Shown: positions 35,049-48,682 of the stretch, piece after piece
Position numbering within the stretch: the stretch's first letter is position 1
Layout of the letters: each line of letters begins with the position of its first letter
Source of the DNA: Rhytidiadelphus loreus
Taxonomy: Eukaryota; Streptophyta; Bryopsida; Hypnales; Hylocomiaceae
DNA: 64,000 nucleotides
NCBI GenBank assembly: GCA_947034895.1
Contig: OX344761.1
Coordinates: forward strand, 89,727,447 to 89,791,446
Reading direction: 5' to 3'
Notes under the pieces: model-generated
What the model was told of the DNA's origin: nothing
Database searches by the model: none
The model's input: the letters and a program-made list of their open reading frames with translations, nothing else
Program-made: the position numbers and the translations under genes

Positions 35049-35334
35049 GGAAGACGCCCACTGAGTTTTGATTGATGCTCAAGCCATTGCTCAACAGGAG
35101 TTTCACCCAGTGACCTCTTTAATATCACCACTCTAATTTCCATCCTTTTGAGTTCACACCAAACCTTATAGAATGGACAATGAGCTTATTTAATTTACCG
35201 AATTCAAAGCTCATTTTGCATCCTCACTATCACATTTTGATATGTCACAAGAAGCTTTGTGTACAAGTGTGAAATTAAGAAGATTGATAGTGGTAAAAGG
35301 GTTCTAGTCATTAGATCATCATGGTACTAATTAG

Positions 35335-36276
35335 CCCCTAAAGGTCACAGACTATGTTTTCAACAAAAACGCTCCAAAACTGCCATTTCTGATACAAGTA
35401 TCAAATTTTAGATTAAAAAAACATTTTTGGACACATGTAACCGTAGGATGTTGTAGTAAAATAGTTTGAAAAGATGTGGAAAAAATTTCAAAATTTTCCA
35501 CCGTGTAGATTGCAAGATATCAACATTTGAAGTGACGAAAATCATTTTTTTGGCCCTGTGAAAATACGGGCAGCTGCACTTCACAAGGTCACATTTGTAT
35601 GAAAAAATGTGCAAAATGGTGGTTACTCTTTGGATTCATTCCTCAAGTCAAGTTGGCTACATGCTTGAAAAAATTTAGATAATTTGGAATTGCACAACAT
35701 ATAGGGAAAAAATAGTAAGTAGAAAGAAGTAGAAAGTGATTCAAAACACTAAATTGTTAAGAATTTAATTGAAAAATTGAAAAATTCCAATTCCAATGGT
35801 GGTAATGTAGTAATAAACAATCTACATAATATTCTTTTATTTTTTTCAAAAAATATAAAAAAATGAATTAAATAAAAGACTCCCAAGTTTATTATTGAGT
35901 AGGGAATCCATAAGACCATAACTACCCGCAAACTAGAACACCTCATAACTTTCATCTCGTAAATCAAAATGGAATGATTCAAAGATTTCCACGTATATAT
36001 AAATCTATAAAAGCAGTTTCAATTTTTTATTTTTAAAAGTGATTTTTAAAGAAGTTTATTGGGCTACCCAAGCTACCCGTCGCCTGCTAAAAATTACATA
36101 TCATGCAACAACTTTTTAACCATATAGTCAAAAGCTATAAAAATTGTTCTCCCTTAAAGCTACTCCTTGGGCACACATTGTTTGAAATTTTCAAAGAAAA
36201 AAAAGAAAAATTCCGTCTGTAGTGAGGTGCTCAAAATCGCTATGTTGTCAAAAAATGGTGTTTGGTCCTTTAGGGG
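35335..36276. mobile_element. TTAA-family element, full-length copy
   Basis: Starts CCCCTAAAGGTCAC after TTAG and ends GGTCCTTTAGGGG before TTAA (36277-36280). The 942 bp interior matches 56748-57672 closely throughout. Non-coding. Confidence 0.75.
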
Positions 36277-36855
36277 TTAAGATACTGGTTTTGGTAAAGG
36301 TGTAAATATAGTGATATTGGTATGAATAACCTTCTTTGATATCTAATAAAACCTTATGCATTAATATGGGTGCTAAACGTAGGTGTATCCAAAATTGATC
36401 CTAGATTTATAAATAGATGTTGTATATTTTTAGGTTAGAATGAATAGAAGTTAGTTTTAAAATTTATGAGTTACAATTAGGTGCAATTAGAGAATTTATA
36501 AGCGTAAATCAAAACAAAGGTCAATTTGCCAAATTCTAAACTTTCTTTTACAAATGGTACATTAGCACAATAAATGATGGAGATTCATTTTGCTTTTTGT
36601 GTAATGGGAGACTTGGAATTTTTTTTATCCCTATGAGCTCCAACATTTGTATTTTAGAAGATGAACAAAGTGCTTTAAGTCAGTGTTTCATCCAAATACC
36701 TTCTTATTAATCCATAGTAACACTTCAATCTTTAAAAGAGAATATTTCATTTTGACCAATTTTATATTATTGCAGTAAATTATAGTGTCACCAAATTTAA
36801 GTTGAGTCAATTTTTTTCCTACATTCTAGTTGTGATTGTTCAATTCACTATTTAC

Positions 36856-37400
36856 CCCCTAAAGACCAAGTGGCATTTCTTTGGCAACATAGAGTTTTGG
36901 GTCATCCATTTACAAATGGAATTTTCATTTTTTTTCTTTTTGAAATTTTCACACAACATGTGGTCAAGGAGCGGCTTTAAAGATCAACAATTTTCATAAC
37001 TTTTCATTACATAATAAAAAGGTTATTGTATGATATGTATTTTTTGTTGTTGCTTTGGAAGCTAAAAAAATCACTTTTTTAGGATATACAAATTTGAACT
37101 TGGTTTATTAATATATACATGGAAATCTTGAATCATTCCATTTTGATTAACAAGATGAAAGTTATGAGTTTTAGTTTGTAGGCAATTATGGAATCTCTAC
37201 TCTAGTATACTTTGAAGTCCTTTATTTAACTCAATTTTCAATACTTTTGGAAAAAGAAACTAATCATTAGATGTAGATTTTTTATTACAACAATACGTAC
37301 AACCATTGGGATTGGCATTTATCAATCCCATGACTAAATTCTTAACAATTTAGTATTTTAAATCATACTCTACTTCTACTTACTCCTTTTTTCAAGCATG
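36856..37400. mobile_element. TTAA-family element, inverted and truncated
   Basis: CCCCTAAAGACCAAG starts an inverted right arm that continues through the AATCATTCCATTTTGATTAA block to the family centre, then stops. The left third is missing. Confidence 0.6.
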
Positions 37401-38059
37401 AATATGAAATATTTTCCATTGAAATTTTTTGTATATATTCCCAACTTAGTTTTTCAATATATCATGGAGAGTTGCAAGTTGTAGGATCTACACATTTGTG
37501 TGTAAAAATTTTGAAAGATGAAATCTAACCATTTGGAATTTGGGACATATATGAGTTGAAAACACTTAAAAAAAAAGTCCAAGCATTATTATCTTGCAAT
37601 TGATAAGATTTCTTATTTTAAAGATTTAGAAGGGTGTATTCCAACAAATTAACTAAGAATCTTGTGTTTGGATTTGTTAATGAATAAATATAAATGAAGA
37701 TTTTACCCTTGCTCTAGGTTTGAGTACTTTGAAGTAGTTTTGGGCCTAAAAACATCAAATTGCTTTATGGATTAAAGGACGCATTTGGTGTGAGAAAGCA
37801 ATGTGGCCACTTATAACCTAAATTCTAGGATCCCACATGGATTGAGCCATATTCATTGGTATTAATAGTTTAATTATCTTGTCCTACTACCCATGCTCTT
37901 CATTGGAGGCTCACCTAATGATCACCAAATGAACTATAGTCAACACAATTTGGCTACTTTTCAAGTCCATTTGCCTTTCATGTTGACCACCTTTGCATCA
38001 TTATAACTTCCATGCCATATGTAATTCCAAAACAAGTTTCTTTTGCCTCTTGATTTAGG
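37401..38059. other. Intergenic, nothing recognised
   Basis: AT-rich sequence without motifs. Confidence 0.5.
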
Positions 38060-38780
38060 GGGTGATTGCAAGAAAGACCGAACGATTTTGGTAGCGTTCT
38101 ACCAAAACTACGATTTTTTGAGCTCAGAACTATGATTATTATAGTACTACAAAATAGAACAATCTCAGTCGTTGATCTGAAAAATCAACGGCCAATAGTA
38201 CTTTTGACTACTTATAAGTACTGAAACAATACTATTTAAAAAAAAGGACAATTTGTCACAGAAAGTAGATAAAATTAAGTACAAACTAATAATAATTAGA
38301 AAATCATGAATAAAAAAACAAAAATTGGCTGTTTGTAAAGACTTGATAGTGATTACATTTCACCAAAAACTAGAAGTTGAAACCATTATGAATGTTCATA
38401 GTGCTATGCGCAAGGGACCCCTATTCGCACGCATGTCAAAGACAAAGAATTGTGTTTTTTTGAATGCCCTTTGGTAGGAACATGCTCATCTAGTGTGGAA
38501 ATAGCCCACAAAAAATTCAAGTAAATATCATAATTTTGGGGTACTCCACAGTACTAAAAACCCCTAAACCGCAAAGTGTGACAAATTAGCTAAATTGACA
38601 TTTAATTATAAAATTATTTTTCAAAATTTATGAAAAATAATGAATCTCATGCTTTCTGGGTTATCCATCTTCAATAAAAATTTCAAGTCCACGGCTTCAT
38701 TTTCCAAAAGTTATGATTGATGGCAACTTCGTCACTTCAATTGTGACGCGAAATAGGACCGGTCTTTTTTGCAATCACCC
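38060..38780. mobile_element. GGGTGATTGC-ended element, copy a
   Basis: Left end GGGTGATTGCAAGAAAGACC and right end GGTCTTTTTTGCAATCACCC are near-perfect inverted repeats. 721 bp, no gene. The same ends occur at 59165-59924. No clear target duplication at this copy. Confidence 0.75.
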
Positions 38781-39526
38781 AAGGATGCTTTATACCTATA
38801 GGCTTGGGCTAACTTTTCCCTAAGGTTGATTGCACAAAATTTCATTTCATTTTGGCTTAGAGGCTGTCTTCAACTACTTGTTAGAATAAGATTATAATGA
38901 GGGTCAATTCCTCCATATGTAAAGGCCTTGGAGCAAAAAAGTCAAGTCAATTCAATAAAACTTAGAAGATAGAGATAGAAGGGCCGCTTTACACCTAGAA
39001 GCTAGGGCAATTCTCCTTGAGGCTGATTGCACAACATCCAATGGATTTGATTTGTTGAAAAAAATAATATTTTTTTAAAAACATTTTTTTAATTGAAATC
39101 TAACATTGGCCCCCTAGACCTAGGATTCAGTGAGTTTGGACCATGTTAGATCATGTCTTTTTTGAATAAAAAATTCATTTACCAAATTAGCCCGGCCTCT
39201 AAGTATAAAGGGGTTGGAACCGAATTCAGGGTTTTGTCCAATCACAAGTGAGAATTCTTGAACTTTGCCACAATAAATTAACTTGACCTCTACATGTAAT
39301 TAAAGTGACCCTTACTTGTTAAAGCTCACTAGCATTAACTACAAAGGTTTTCGCATGTTATCTTTTCCAACTAAATTATTTGCCTTCTACATGGTCTATC
39401 ATGGGGTTCATTTGGAAGTGGACTACATGGCAAGCTTTAAGAGCATAAATAAAGAAGTTCTAGAGCTTGCCATGTATAAATTTGAAAATAAAATTAGTCA
39501 AATTTGGAGTGTAAAGGTATAGAGGA
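38781..39526. other. Intergenic, nothing recognised
   Basis: AT-rich with short open frames only. The last eight bases (39519-39526, ATAGAGGA) are the left target duplication of the hAT-like element. Confidence 0.5.
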
Positions 39527-39789
39527 CAGGGTTGTCATATTGGACGGGTCGGAGTGATTGGACGGGACGGACGGACGGGCAAACCGGACCGGACACTCCG
39601 GACACCATTCATTTTTGAAGCCATAGAAATTTCCCAAGTGAAAAGTTCCTTCCAGCGTGGCTGTCCACGTTGGAATCAAGGCGTGGACTTCTTGTCAGGG
39701 CGGGGACTTCTTGTCAGGGCGTGGACTTCTTGTCAAGGCGCGGACATGAAGGAGGACAATGAAGGGGGGTTGAACTTCAGCTTCACATT

Positions 39790-40600
39790 TGAAATGGGCA
39801 TGGGATTCCTCCTTCCTATGAAGAGGGGGAAACCATTAATGTAGTTAGCCTTTAATTTGAGCTTGGGGAATATTAACAAGTCAATGGCTGCATGAAGAGG
39901 TTCAACCACTTTTTGAGTTCAAAGACAATTCATGGAAGGATGTGGCTCCTTTCTTGTGCCTCACTTGGCCTTCTTGGCTTCCCCAAGGACTTGAGAACTA
40001 GTTTCCACCTATAAAAAAGTAGATTTCAGAAAATGAAAATTAACTTGTACACTTGTCCAAAAAAAAATGAATTGGATGCTAGAAGTTTTTGGATTTCTAA
40101 CGGAAGACAAGGTACACATTTAAAAAAATTCAAGTTGAAAGGTGCATTTTTTAATTCTTCAAATAGAAACTAAAAGGGTTCGGAGTTCAAAAAACAAATC
40201 AAACACAAGTTATATTTTGTAGACTTCTAATTCGATGGGTTTATTTTTGGTAATAGGGGCTACAAGGATTTGGAATTCACATCATTAATGTATTACAATG
40301 TATTCAAATGTAGTTGAAGGGTTTATTTTTGAAAATAGAGGCTACAAGGATTTGGAAAGGAAACAAAATGCAAGTGGTTTGGAAGTAAGTTCAAGGCTTT
40401 AGTCTTGTTACTAGATGCTACAAGGATTTGGATTTCAAATCAAATAGAAGTTATGTTTTGTTTAGTTATAGTTGAAGACTTGAAGGCTTTATGGTGTTGA
40501 TAAATTGGTGCTTCAAGTATTTAAAATTCAAATCAAATACAAGTTAAATGTTATGTGCTTGTAGTTCAAGGGCTTCAAGTTGTAAGTACGGGTTATAAGG
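39790..40600. repeat. Internal direct repeat of the hAT-like element
   Basis: Recurs at about 44915-45720 in the same orientation with high identity, for example GGCTACAAGGATTTGGAAAG in both. The two copies flank the 40630-43480 block, suggesting duplication or recombination inside the element. Confidence 0.7.
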
Positions 40601-41489
40601 GTTTGGAAATCTCTTGAAAAACAAGTTTATAATGCCGCGGAGTGTGGGCGCTTATTTACCCACCCTTGGTAAATTGGCGAACACAACCAGGTTCTAGTCC
40701 TATGGTGGTTTTCTACTCTAATGGGTGTCTAAGCGTCAATCTATTGTGCCTTCCAAGCAATGGATCTTTTTTGCTAAGTCCCTAATCGTGACTCTCTAAT
40801 CGTGGTTCTAAATGACTCCTAAGTTGGCTATCTTGCTATGTTATGTTTTGTGTTTCCTATTTCTAAAGTTTACTCTATTGTCCTAAGGTAGGAGATTATC
40901 TCATGCCATTTCTAAAATCCTAAGACTTGTTCAAATTGGACTTTCTGGTGAGCCGCTATGAGCAGATGAAGTTCTGACCGCAAGCTATCAAACTTCATCC
41001 ATAGTTTTCTATGGGTTTCCAATTTTGGTTCAGGGTGAAATTTGACCTACGGACCTGACTCCCTATTTTCTATCTAAATCCTAAGTCCCAACTTGGTTGG
41101 ACGAACACTTCCAAGCTTCATCCATTTTGGGCTCTAAACTTCATCCATCGATATCTTGGGCATCCTAACTCCGATTCCTACGTGTCTTATGTTTTTGGAA
41201 ACCACTCTGGGTCTACTCTAAGCTTATCTAATCAAATCCGACCTGACTTCAGTCCTAGTGGTACCTAGCTCTCGGCCTTGACTAACAATTGACACCTACA
41301 AGTCTAAATGAAAGAAAACTCTACCTTTTAACGCCTTCAACCACCCCCTTACACCTTCAACAATGAACCCACTCACATTAAGCACTAGAGGCCCTCCAAA
41401 GCGACATCGCCAAGGTATGGCGGAGGGTACCTCTAGGGTTAGTACAACCTTTCCCAATCCACTCAAGAACACACCAACTATCACCACAA

Positions 41490-41690
41490 TGGGGGTAAAA
41501 GTGTTACCCCTCAACAGTGGGACCCAAGCAAGCTCAACACAAAAGCTATCACCACAATGGAGGTAAAAGTGCTACCCCTCAAAAGTGGGACCCAAGCAAA
41601 CTCCAACACAAAAGTTATCACCACAATGGAGGTAAAAGTGCTACCCCTCAAAAGTGGGACCCAAGCAAACTCCAAACACAAGAAGTAACT
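41490..41690. repeat. Tandem repeat, 69 bp x3
   Basis: Three units based on GGAGGTAAAAGTGCTACCCC, starting at about 41490, 41560 and 41629. Confidence 0.85.
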
Positions 41691-42230
41691 ACAATGGAGC
41701 CAACAAAGCTCTAAAGCACCGTTGCAAAGTGTCTTGGCTAAAGTACTAAAAAAACCCACACAAGTTAAACCCAATAGCAATTGAGGAGGTTCAAAGCTTC
41801 GCCGTCCCAAAGGGACCAACAATAGCGGGGACTTAAGAGCCTTGGTTCCAACCCAAGGTCTCTCCAAAAGGATGTAACAACAAGACTAAAAGACTCTAAG
41901 GACTTGCACTCTAAAGAACCTTAAGACACACAAGGTAGAGGGACCCCCAAGGCCTCTACAAACTTGAGAAATAAGAACAATGGAACCCCACAAAGGCTCA
42001 AAAAGACTCTATTCAAAGTTGCTTGGCCAAACGCTAAGGCTCTTACAAGAATGGACCCAAGGATCCTAATTCTAAAGACTCAAACAAAGACCTTGAGAGC
42101 TTTGGTTCCAACCCAAAGTCTCTCCAAATGGAGGGGGCTTTTGGAAGGGAGAAGGGCCCCCTTTTATAGGGTTCTAAGGGTCCACTCCTCCCCTTGACTT
42201 GCTACTACGTCCATCCGGATTTCATCCTTA

Positions 42231-42445
42231 TCTTTTGAGATTTCCACCTCTCAAATAGTCAAATACCGACTACCGAGATAAGCATATCTCTTAGGATTTT
42301 CGTCCTCATCTTTTGAGATCTTCACCTTTCAAATATCGAGGTAAGCATATCTCTTAGGACTTCTATCTTTATCTTTTGAGATCTTCACCTCTCAAATACT
42401 AAGGTAAGCATATCTCTTATCTTTCGAGATTTTCACCTAGTTTGG
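42231..42445. repeat. Tandem repeat, about 70 bp x3
   Basis: Units contain ATCTTTTGAGAT, CACCTCTCAAATA and AAGCATATCTCTTAG in order. Confidence 0.8.
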
Positions 42446-43810
42446 TTTTTACGCTAGTCCTAACATCTAACTTTTGGAGTTTAACTCCGAATTGCAAACG
42501 GATTGCGCCAATGGCTTCAGAAGGCCATTTTTAGCCCGAAAGACCCCACCCCTATTTTTATCGCAAAAAATCCATCGGAAACTAGCGCCAACTAGGACCA
42601 ATTAAAAGGGTAAAAACCTAAATTTTGGAATTTACCTCTTTTGGCCTGGGTAACTAGCTAGGGTTGTTGGGGAGGCTCTAGGGAGCAAGAAAAGAATCCT
42701 CGATGTCTTCGTTCCAACTTCGTACGCTCCCGGGACACCAGTCAACTCCGCAAAGATCTTGCCGTAATTATTAATTGGGAGAATGTTGTTGATTTCAGCT
42801 GCCTCCCGCTATCGGAACACCATGAATTTGTCGGGGCGCGTTATTAACATAAAAGATGCTAGTCTAATTTTTAGTGAGATTTTACCGCGGCCTGGGCATT
42901 TTATACGAATTTCCCGTCGTGGCCTTTGGCGGTTGACTGCTCGAAAAAAGATCCTTTAGAGATCAGAAAAAAATCGAGACTTTTTTGGGGAACCTCTCAT
43001 GGAGTCCCCCAAGCCACGTGCCAAATCTTGGGCTAATCTGACACACAGTCGGTGGCGAGGTGAAAACTGACTTCGGTTGAATCACCGGCAGTCAGGGAAT
43101 CTTTCACACGTGAGGAAATCTTGGCGAATCGGTTTCGCTGTGGATACCCCGACATGTTCCAGATCCAAGAACACTATCCAGCGGCTGTGGATTCCTCCAT
43201 GCGGCCTGTTTTGGTCAAGTAACACCTGCAAGCTAACAATTTGGATTCCTAACATTTCGTCGATGGAATGGGGAAACTAGAACCTATGTTTGGAGATTTA
43301 TGTGGGGATCTCCCTAACTCTCCTAAGACCAATTTAGCCTATCATGGTCACATGCACTGGGTTTGGGCTATTTTGGATAAGTTCCCGGTAGCCCTATTGT
43401 TTCCTACTATTTATGGGTTCTAACCTATATACAAGTGGGTTTTGCGGGTAATCTATGGATAAAAGGCTATTTATGACCAAATGCTATACTGGTACGTGAC
43501 ATACCTATTTTGGTTCTACACTCTTTTTTGAGCTTTTTGTAGTACTTTATGCCTTAATTTGTAATAAACTAAAAAAAAGAAAACAATGAGTCCCAAGTGA
43601 CGAATTTGGGGCTCACATGGAGGTCCCACACTAAACTTTGGTATGAATTTAGTCATGGGATTCTTCCTTCCTATAAAGGAAGGAGAACCAATTAATGTAA
43701 TCAACCCTTAATTTGAGCATGGGGAATATCCTCAAGTCAATGGCTACATTAAGAGGTCCAACCACTTTTTGAGTTCAAAGACAACATATTGAAGCATGTC
43801 ACTCCCTTCT

Positions 43811-43890
43811 TGAGGCCGGACTTCAATTTCTTGCCTTCATCAAGCACTTGAGGCCGGACTTCAATTTCTTGCCTTCATCAAGCACTTGAG
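43811..43890. repeat. Tandem duplication, 39 bp x2
   Basis: AGGCCGGACTTCAATTTCTT plus CATCAAGCACTTG occurs twice head to tail with no differences. Confidence 0.85.
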
Positions 43891-44607
43891 AAGTAGCACC
43901 CATGTAAAGTTGGAAACCAAAAAAAAATTAGAAAATGAAATTGAACTTCCAAACAAGAAGGACAAAATTTGTATAAAAAAAATCCCAAAGGGTTTGGAGT
44001 CCTAATGAAAGTCAAGGTACATATTTTTTTAAATTCAAGTTCAAGGGTTTATATTTTATTCTTCTAAAGAAAAGGGATTTGAAGTTTACAAATCAAACCA
44101 TTACCAACGTATACTTCTCAAGGTTTTGGTTTAAGTCTTCGTTTTTTCAATACGAAGCTACAAGGTTTCAGATTTAAATCAAATACAAATTATAATACTT
44201 TAAAATATGCTTGAAGGGTTTTTTTCTGGAAAAAAAGGCTACAAGGATTTAGGTCTTGAAGACTTTAACAACAAATTCTTGTAATGGGAAAAATAAAAGG
44301 GGTGGGTATTGAAATGAAATACTAGTTAAGTAATTTTTTAATTCAAGGGCAATGGTTTATTTTGCATATGGGGATAGCAAAGCAGTTTGGGTCTTTGGGA
44401 ATGAAATGAAGCATTACCCAAATTGTTTATGATTTCAAATATTCAATCATTAGACATCACCCTTTAATTTGTGTAATGGGATCCTAAAACTCTAAACTCT
44501 AAAGTCTAGGACTTAGGAGGGGTGGGTATTGAAATGAAATACTAGTTAAGTGATTTTTTAATTCATGGTCAACAGTTTATTTAATTATTTTGGGCATGGA
44601 ATTTTCA

Positions 44608-44705
44608 AACCCTTAGAGGGAGTTCAAATTTGGCTTGGAGGGAGTTCAAAATTGGCTTGGAGGGAGTTCAAAATTGGCTTGGAGGGAGTTCAAGGAGGGA
44701 GTTGA
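44608..44705. repeat. Tandem repeat, 23 bp x3-4
   Basis: GAGTTCAAAATTGGCTTGGA is repeated, with a shortened last unit. Confidence 0.85.
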
Positions 44706-46619
44706 AGACTTGCTTTAAAATTGGAATTCTGAGTGGACGTCCACGACCGAATGTCCACGCCTAGGCATCCCTGCCCTGTCGGGACGTCCTCGCCCTATCC
44801 ACATGTCCACGCCCTTGTCCACACGTTTGTGCACTGACCCTCGGAGGAAAAAATATGCAAGAACTCCCTCCACCAACAATGGGGGGGAGTGAAATTGACC
44901 TTCAAATTTGAAATTGGCATGGGATTCTTCCTTCCCATAGAGAAAGGGAAAGTGGGAAATCAATTAATGTAGTCAGCCATTAATTTGAGCTTGGGGAATA
45001 TCTTGAAGTCAATGGTTGTATTAAGAGGTCCAACCACTTTTTGAATTGAAAGACAATTCATGGAAGGATGTGTCTCTTTTCATGTATCGCCCTTGTCCTT
45101 CTTTGCTTCTCCAAGGACTTGAGAAATAGTCCCCACACTCAAAAAATGAGATTTCTAGAAAATTAAAACTAACTTGCACACTTTCAAGAAAACAAATATA
45201 ATTAGATGCTAGAAGTTTTTGGATTCATAACAAAAAACAAGGTACTCATTTAAAAAAATTCAAGTTGAAGACTTAAAGGATGAATTTTAGAGTTCTCCAA
45301 ATAGAAACTAAAAGGGTTTGGAGTTCTCTAAAAAAATGAAACACAAGTTATATTTTGTAGAGTTCTAATACTTCTCAATTATTTTTTATAATTGGATCTA
45401 CAAGCTACAAGCTACAAGTTTTGAATTCACATCATTAACGTATTACAATGTATTCAAATGTAGTTTAAGGGTTATTTTTGAAAATAGAGGCTACAAGGAT
45501 TTGGAAAGGAAACAAAGTTTTGAAAGCAAGTTAAAGGCTTTGGTCTTGTTACTAGATGCTAAAAGGGTTTGGATTTCAAATCAAAGAAAAGTTATGTTTG
45601 GTTTGGTTATGCTTGAAGGCTTTATGGTATTTGGTAAATTGTTGTTGCAATTATTTAAAATTCAAATCAAATACAAATTAAATGTTATGCGCTTGTGCTT
45701 CAGGGGCTTCTGTAATCAAAGCATGTCAAGGTTGGGTAAGCATGTTCAAAGATAGAATGGAAAATCTTCAATTTAGTTCAACGGTCAATATTTGTAATTA
45801 GAAATGACAAGTTATATTTTCTGTAATTGGAGGATAAAAATCGTGCAGGGGTTTAAGGGTTGTCATCAATTTAAATTTTAAAGTTACTTGGTTTTTGGAT
45901 TCTAATTCAAACGTTCAATGCTTCATTTTGGTAACAAGAGTCTAATTATGTTTGGATTTAGGAATAGAAATGAAATACCTCTTCTTTTATTTTTTGTTTT
46001 TGTTTTTTTTCCCAAAACAAAGTAGATACTAGAATTGTTTTGGAATAAAATCGAATACAATTTGTTTTCTTTTCAGATTCAAGTTAAATGGTTCCTTTGA
46101 TAATTGCAATCTAGACATCTACTTATGTTTGGAATTCAAGTAAAGTACAATCGATTTTGCACTTGCATAAAAGTTCAATGTTTTGGCCTTTGGGGGTTTG
46201 GTAACAGGAATATAGGATAGTACATCAAGTTTTCAACCTCTAAATTCCTACTACAATTTGAGTTCACCATAAACAATGGAACTCTTGAGCACTAATTTTA
46301 ATTTACATATCTCATCATTCTCATGTGCGTTGTTGTACATCCTACCACAGTACCACCTCATATGCATATAAATATATAATGAACTCCCATTTCTACTCTC
46401 AAATGCAAAACATGATGATACATATTGTTTAGATATATGATGACATGATGACACATTTTTGCTTAGAAGAGCATCAAGCATGTGTATTTCACGGTTGCTA
46501 CACATTTCATACATAAAGATACGGACATATGGTGAATATCTTGTAATATGCAATTTGGTCTTTCTTCCATCATGACAGTTGTATGACTTCTGTGAATTTA
46601 TGAATGTGTAGTAAACAAA

Positions 46620-47318
46620 GTAACAAACAATTAATTATGTTTGAAATTGATTTTCTAGAGTTTGGTATACACAAAAAGCTTAGAATCATTCCATTTTGAT
46701 CAATGAGTCAAAAATTATGAGGATTTTTTGTTTGTGGGCAGTTTTGGATTTCCTACTCTAAAATAAACTTTGACATCCTTTATCTTATCCAATTTTCAAT
46801 ATTTTTGGACAAAAATTAAATTTTAGGATGTACATACATTATGACAACATTTCGACCATTGGGATTGGAAATTTTCAATTCCATATTTAAATTGTAAATA
46901 ATTTAGTATTTTTAATCATTCTCTACTAATACCTACTTACTATTTTTTTCCTATATGTTGTACTATTCCAAATGATCTGAAAATTTTCAAGCATGTGGCC
47001 AACTTGTCTAGGAAAACAAATCCAAAGAAGCACCACCATTTAGGTCATTTTTTCATAGAAATGTGAGCTTGTGAAGTGCAGCTGCCTTGCTTTTCGCAGG
47101 GTCAAAAAAATGATTATAGTTAATTTGAATGCTTATATCTTGCAATCCACCCGGTGGAAATGTCTGAAATTTTTACCACATGTTTTTAATACTATATAAT
47201 ACAACATCCTACAGTTAGATATGTCAAAAAAAAGTTTTTTATCAAAATTTTGGTAGTTGTACTAGAAATGACAGTTTTGGAGAGTTTTGGTGAAGACATA
47301 GTGACGGTCCTTTAAGGG
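46620..47318. mobile_element. TTAA-family element nested in the hAT-like element
   Basis: An inverted copy ending CCTTTAAGGG then TTAA (47319-47322), 90 bp inside the hAT-like right end. Interior blocks match the 56748-57672 copy in reverse. The distal end at about 46620 lacks the terminal motif. Confidence 0.65.
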
Positions 47319-47410
47319 TTAAAAAAAGTCAACTTAGTGTTGACCACATCGGACGGGCGAGACCTCTATCGGACAGGCGAACCGGACGTCCGTCCGGTAT
47401 GACAACCCTG

Positions 47411-48304
47411 AGAGAGGATGGTAGTGTGATCCAAAATGAATAGGCCCCTAAACTACACCAACTAAAAAGTTGGAGTTCTTTCTCTGTTCTCCCAGGTATA
47501 TTTCTATATATCTCCGATCCTTGCATTTGGCAAGGATAGGGTTGTGCTTGTGTTCACTTTTATTTCCTAGCTTTTTAGAGAGATGAAGAGTTGTCTAAAA
47601 ATTGCAACACTTTCAAGTATGTGTGACAAGCTCTTCCAACTTCACAAATGTTCTTTATTTCTTTAAACAAGAATAAGAGATCAACAATTATTGTCTCTCT
47701 TCTTTTCATTTTTTTCCTTAAAAAAACTCTTGAAATTTACAGAATCTTGAGAGAAATTTTGTTTTTCTTTGGTCTTGTTGGGTGACCATATACAAATAAT
47801 TCACCCACTTTTCCCCATGGTTGTGTGGATGGAGCATGAATGGAAGGTATAAGGAAAATGACAAAAGGGGTTCACATGAGGTACCCCCTCGTTGTTGATG
47901 CTCGTTTAAAACTCAAATCTCTAGCTTGGAAATCACAAGTAGATAGCAAGTGATAGTTTAGCAAACCTCCATAATATTGTAAAACTCAAGTCTCCAACTT
48001 GAGAATCACAAGTAGATAGCAAGTAGTAGTGTAGCAAACCTCCGTACTATTGTATAACCAGGGGCAATGGTTTCCCCTATGCTAAGAAGGTATTATGCTT
48101 TGCTAGATGCCTCTCCGAGGGACTTATCCGTTAATTCAAGGATTGGAGGAGCCAGCCATCAATAAGACAATGTTGTTCACTGTATGTTCACTGTAGGGGC
48201 TCCCTTTCAAGGATGCAAAAGGGATCCCTGCCTCATTAGAAAATAATAACATTATGTCAGCTCCTCAACGCTGACGACGCTTGGTACTTCGCATTGGTTT
48301 TACT
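47411..48304. repeat. Dispersed repeat R fragment and unannotated sequence
   Basis: The part at 48060-48240 (GAAGGTATTATG, TTCAAGGATTGGA, TTTCAAGGATGCAAAAGGGA) also occurs around 60690-61400. The rest holds nothing recognised. Confidence 0.5.
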
Positions 48305-48682
48305 ATGACGACCGTGACGACGACAATGAGGTAAGCAGACTTGAGCCGGCGTTGAATCTCCCGAAGAGTTGCCTGGGGCCAGCTACACTTACTGTAACCC
48401 CTCATGAAGTGATGAATCGTCCACGAATCTAAGCCACTGTCCAGATTGGGCACTGACCTTCCGTGGACTGAGAAGTTCCCATTGCAGACATGCATGCAGA
48501 TGCTGGAATCTGGACTTTCAGTTGGTGATTCCGTGTTGACGAACCCGGCCTCCTACGCGCCAGTTTACATGGCGTGGAAACTTGGAACACAGACAGCTCG
48601 GGAGACAGCCACTCAGCTGCTGTTGGCGAAGATTGGTTGCGCACATCCAGTTTCAACCAGAGATTCTCTCTTGCAGAGTTAA
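48305..48682 (+). CDS. Possible two-exon small protein, unknown
   Basis: ATG at 48305, donor AG/GTAAGC at 48331, acceptor CTGTCCAG ending at 48444, then an open frame to TAA at 48680-48682. It encodes 87 residues with text like GLSVGDSVLTNPASYAPVYM. The minus strand is also open here (48429-48830), which weakens the call. A further acceptor (TTGATTTCAG) at 49198 precedes a short frame encoding PKRKRPRIG. Confidence 0.3.

Larger units (their letters stand above)
39527..47410. mobile_element. hAT-like non-autonomous element, 7.9 kb
   Basis: Left end CAGGGTTGTCATATTGGACG and right end (reverse complement) CAGGGTTGTCATACCGGACG match at 18 of 20 positions. Flanking 8-mers ATAGAGGA (39519-39526) and AGAGAGGA (47411-47418) match at 7 of 8. 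CAGGG ends with an 8 bp duplication are hallmarks of hAT elements. Both ends carry GGACGG/CCGGAC subterminal motifs. No transposase frame is present. The interior is a mosaic: direct repeats at 39790-40600 and 44915-45720, a diverged third copy near 43650-44270, a compositionally different 40630-43480 block, several small tandem arrays, and a nested TTAA-family copy at 46620-47318. Confidence 0.75.

Noticed and set aside
41363..42197. Open frames inside the hAT-like element
   Set aside because: They follow tandem repeats (41490-41690) and low-complexity text and resemble no transposase.
40630..43480. LTR retrotransposon body
   Set aside because: Composition differs from the flanks, but I found no paired LTRs, primer-binding site or gag/pol motifs.
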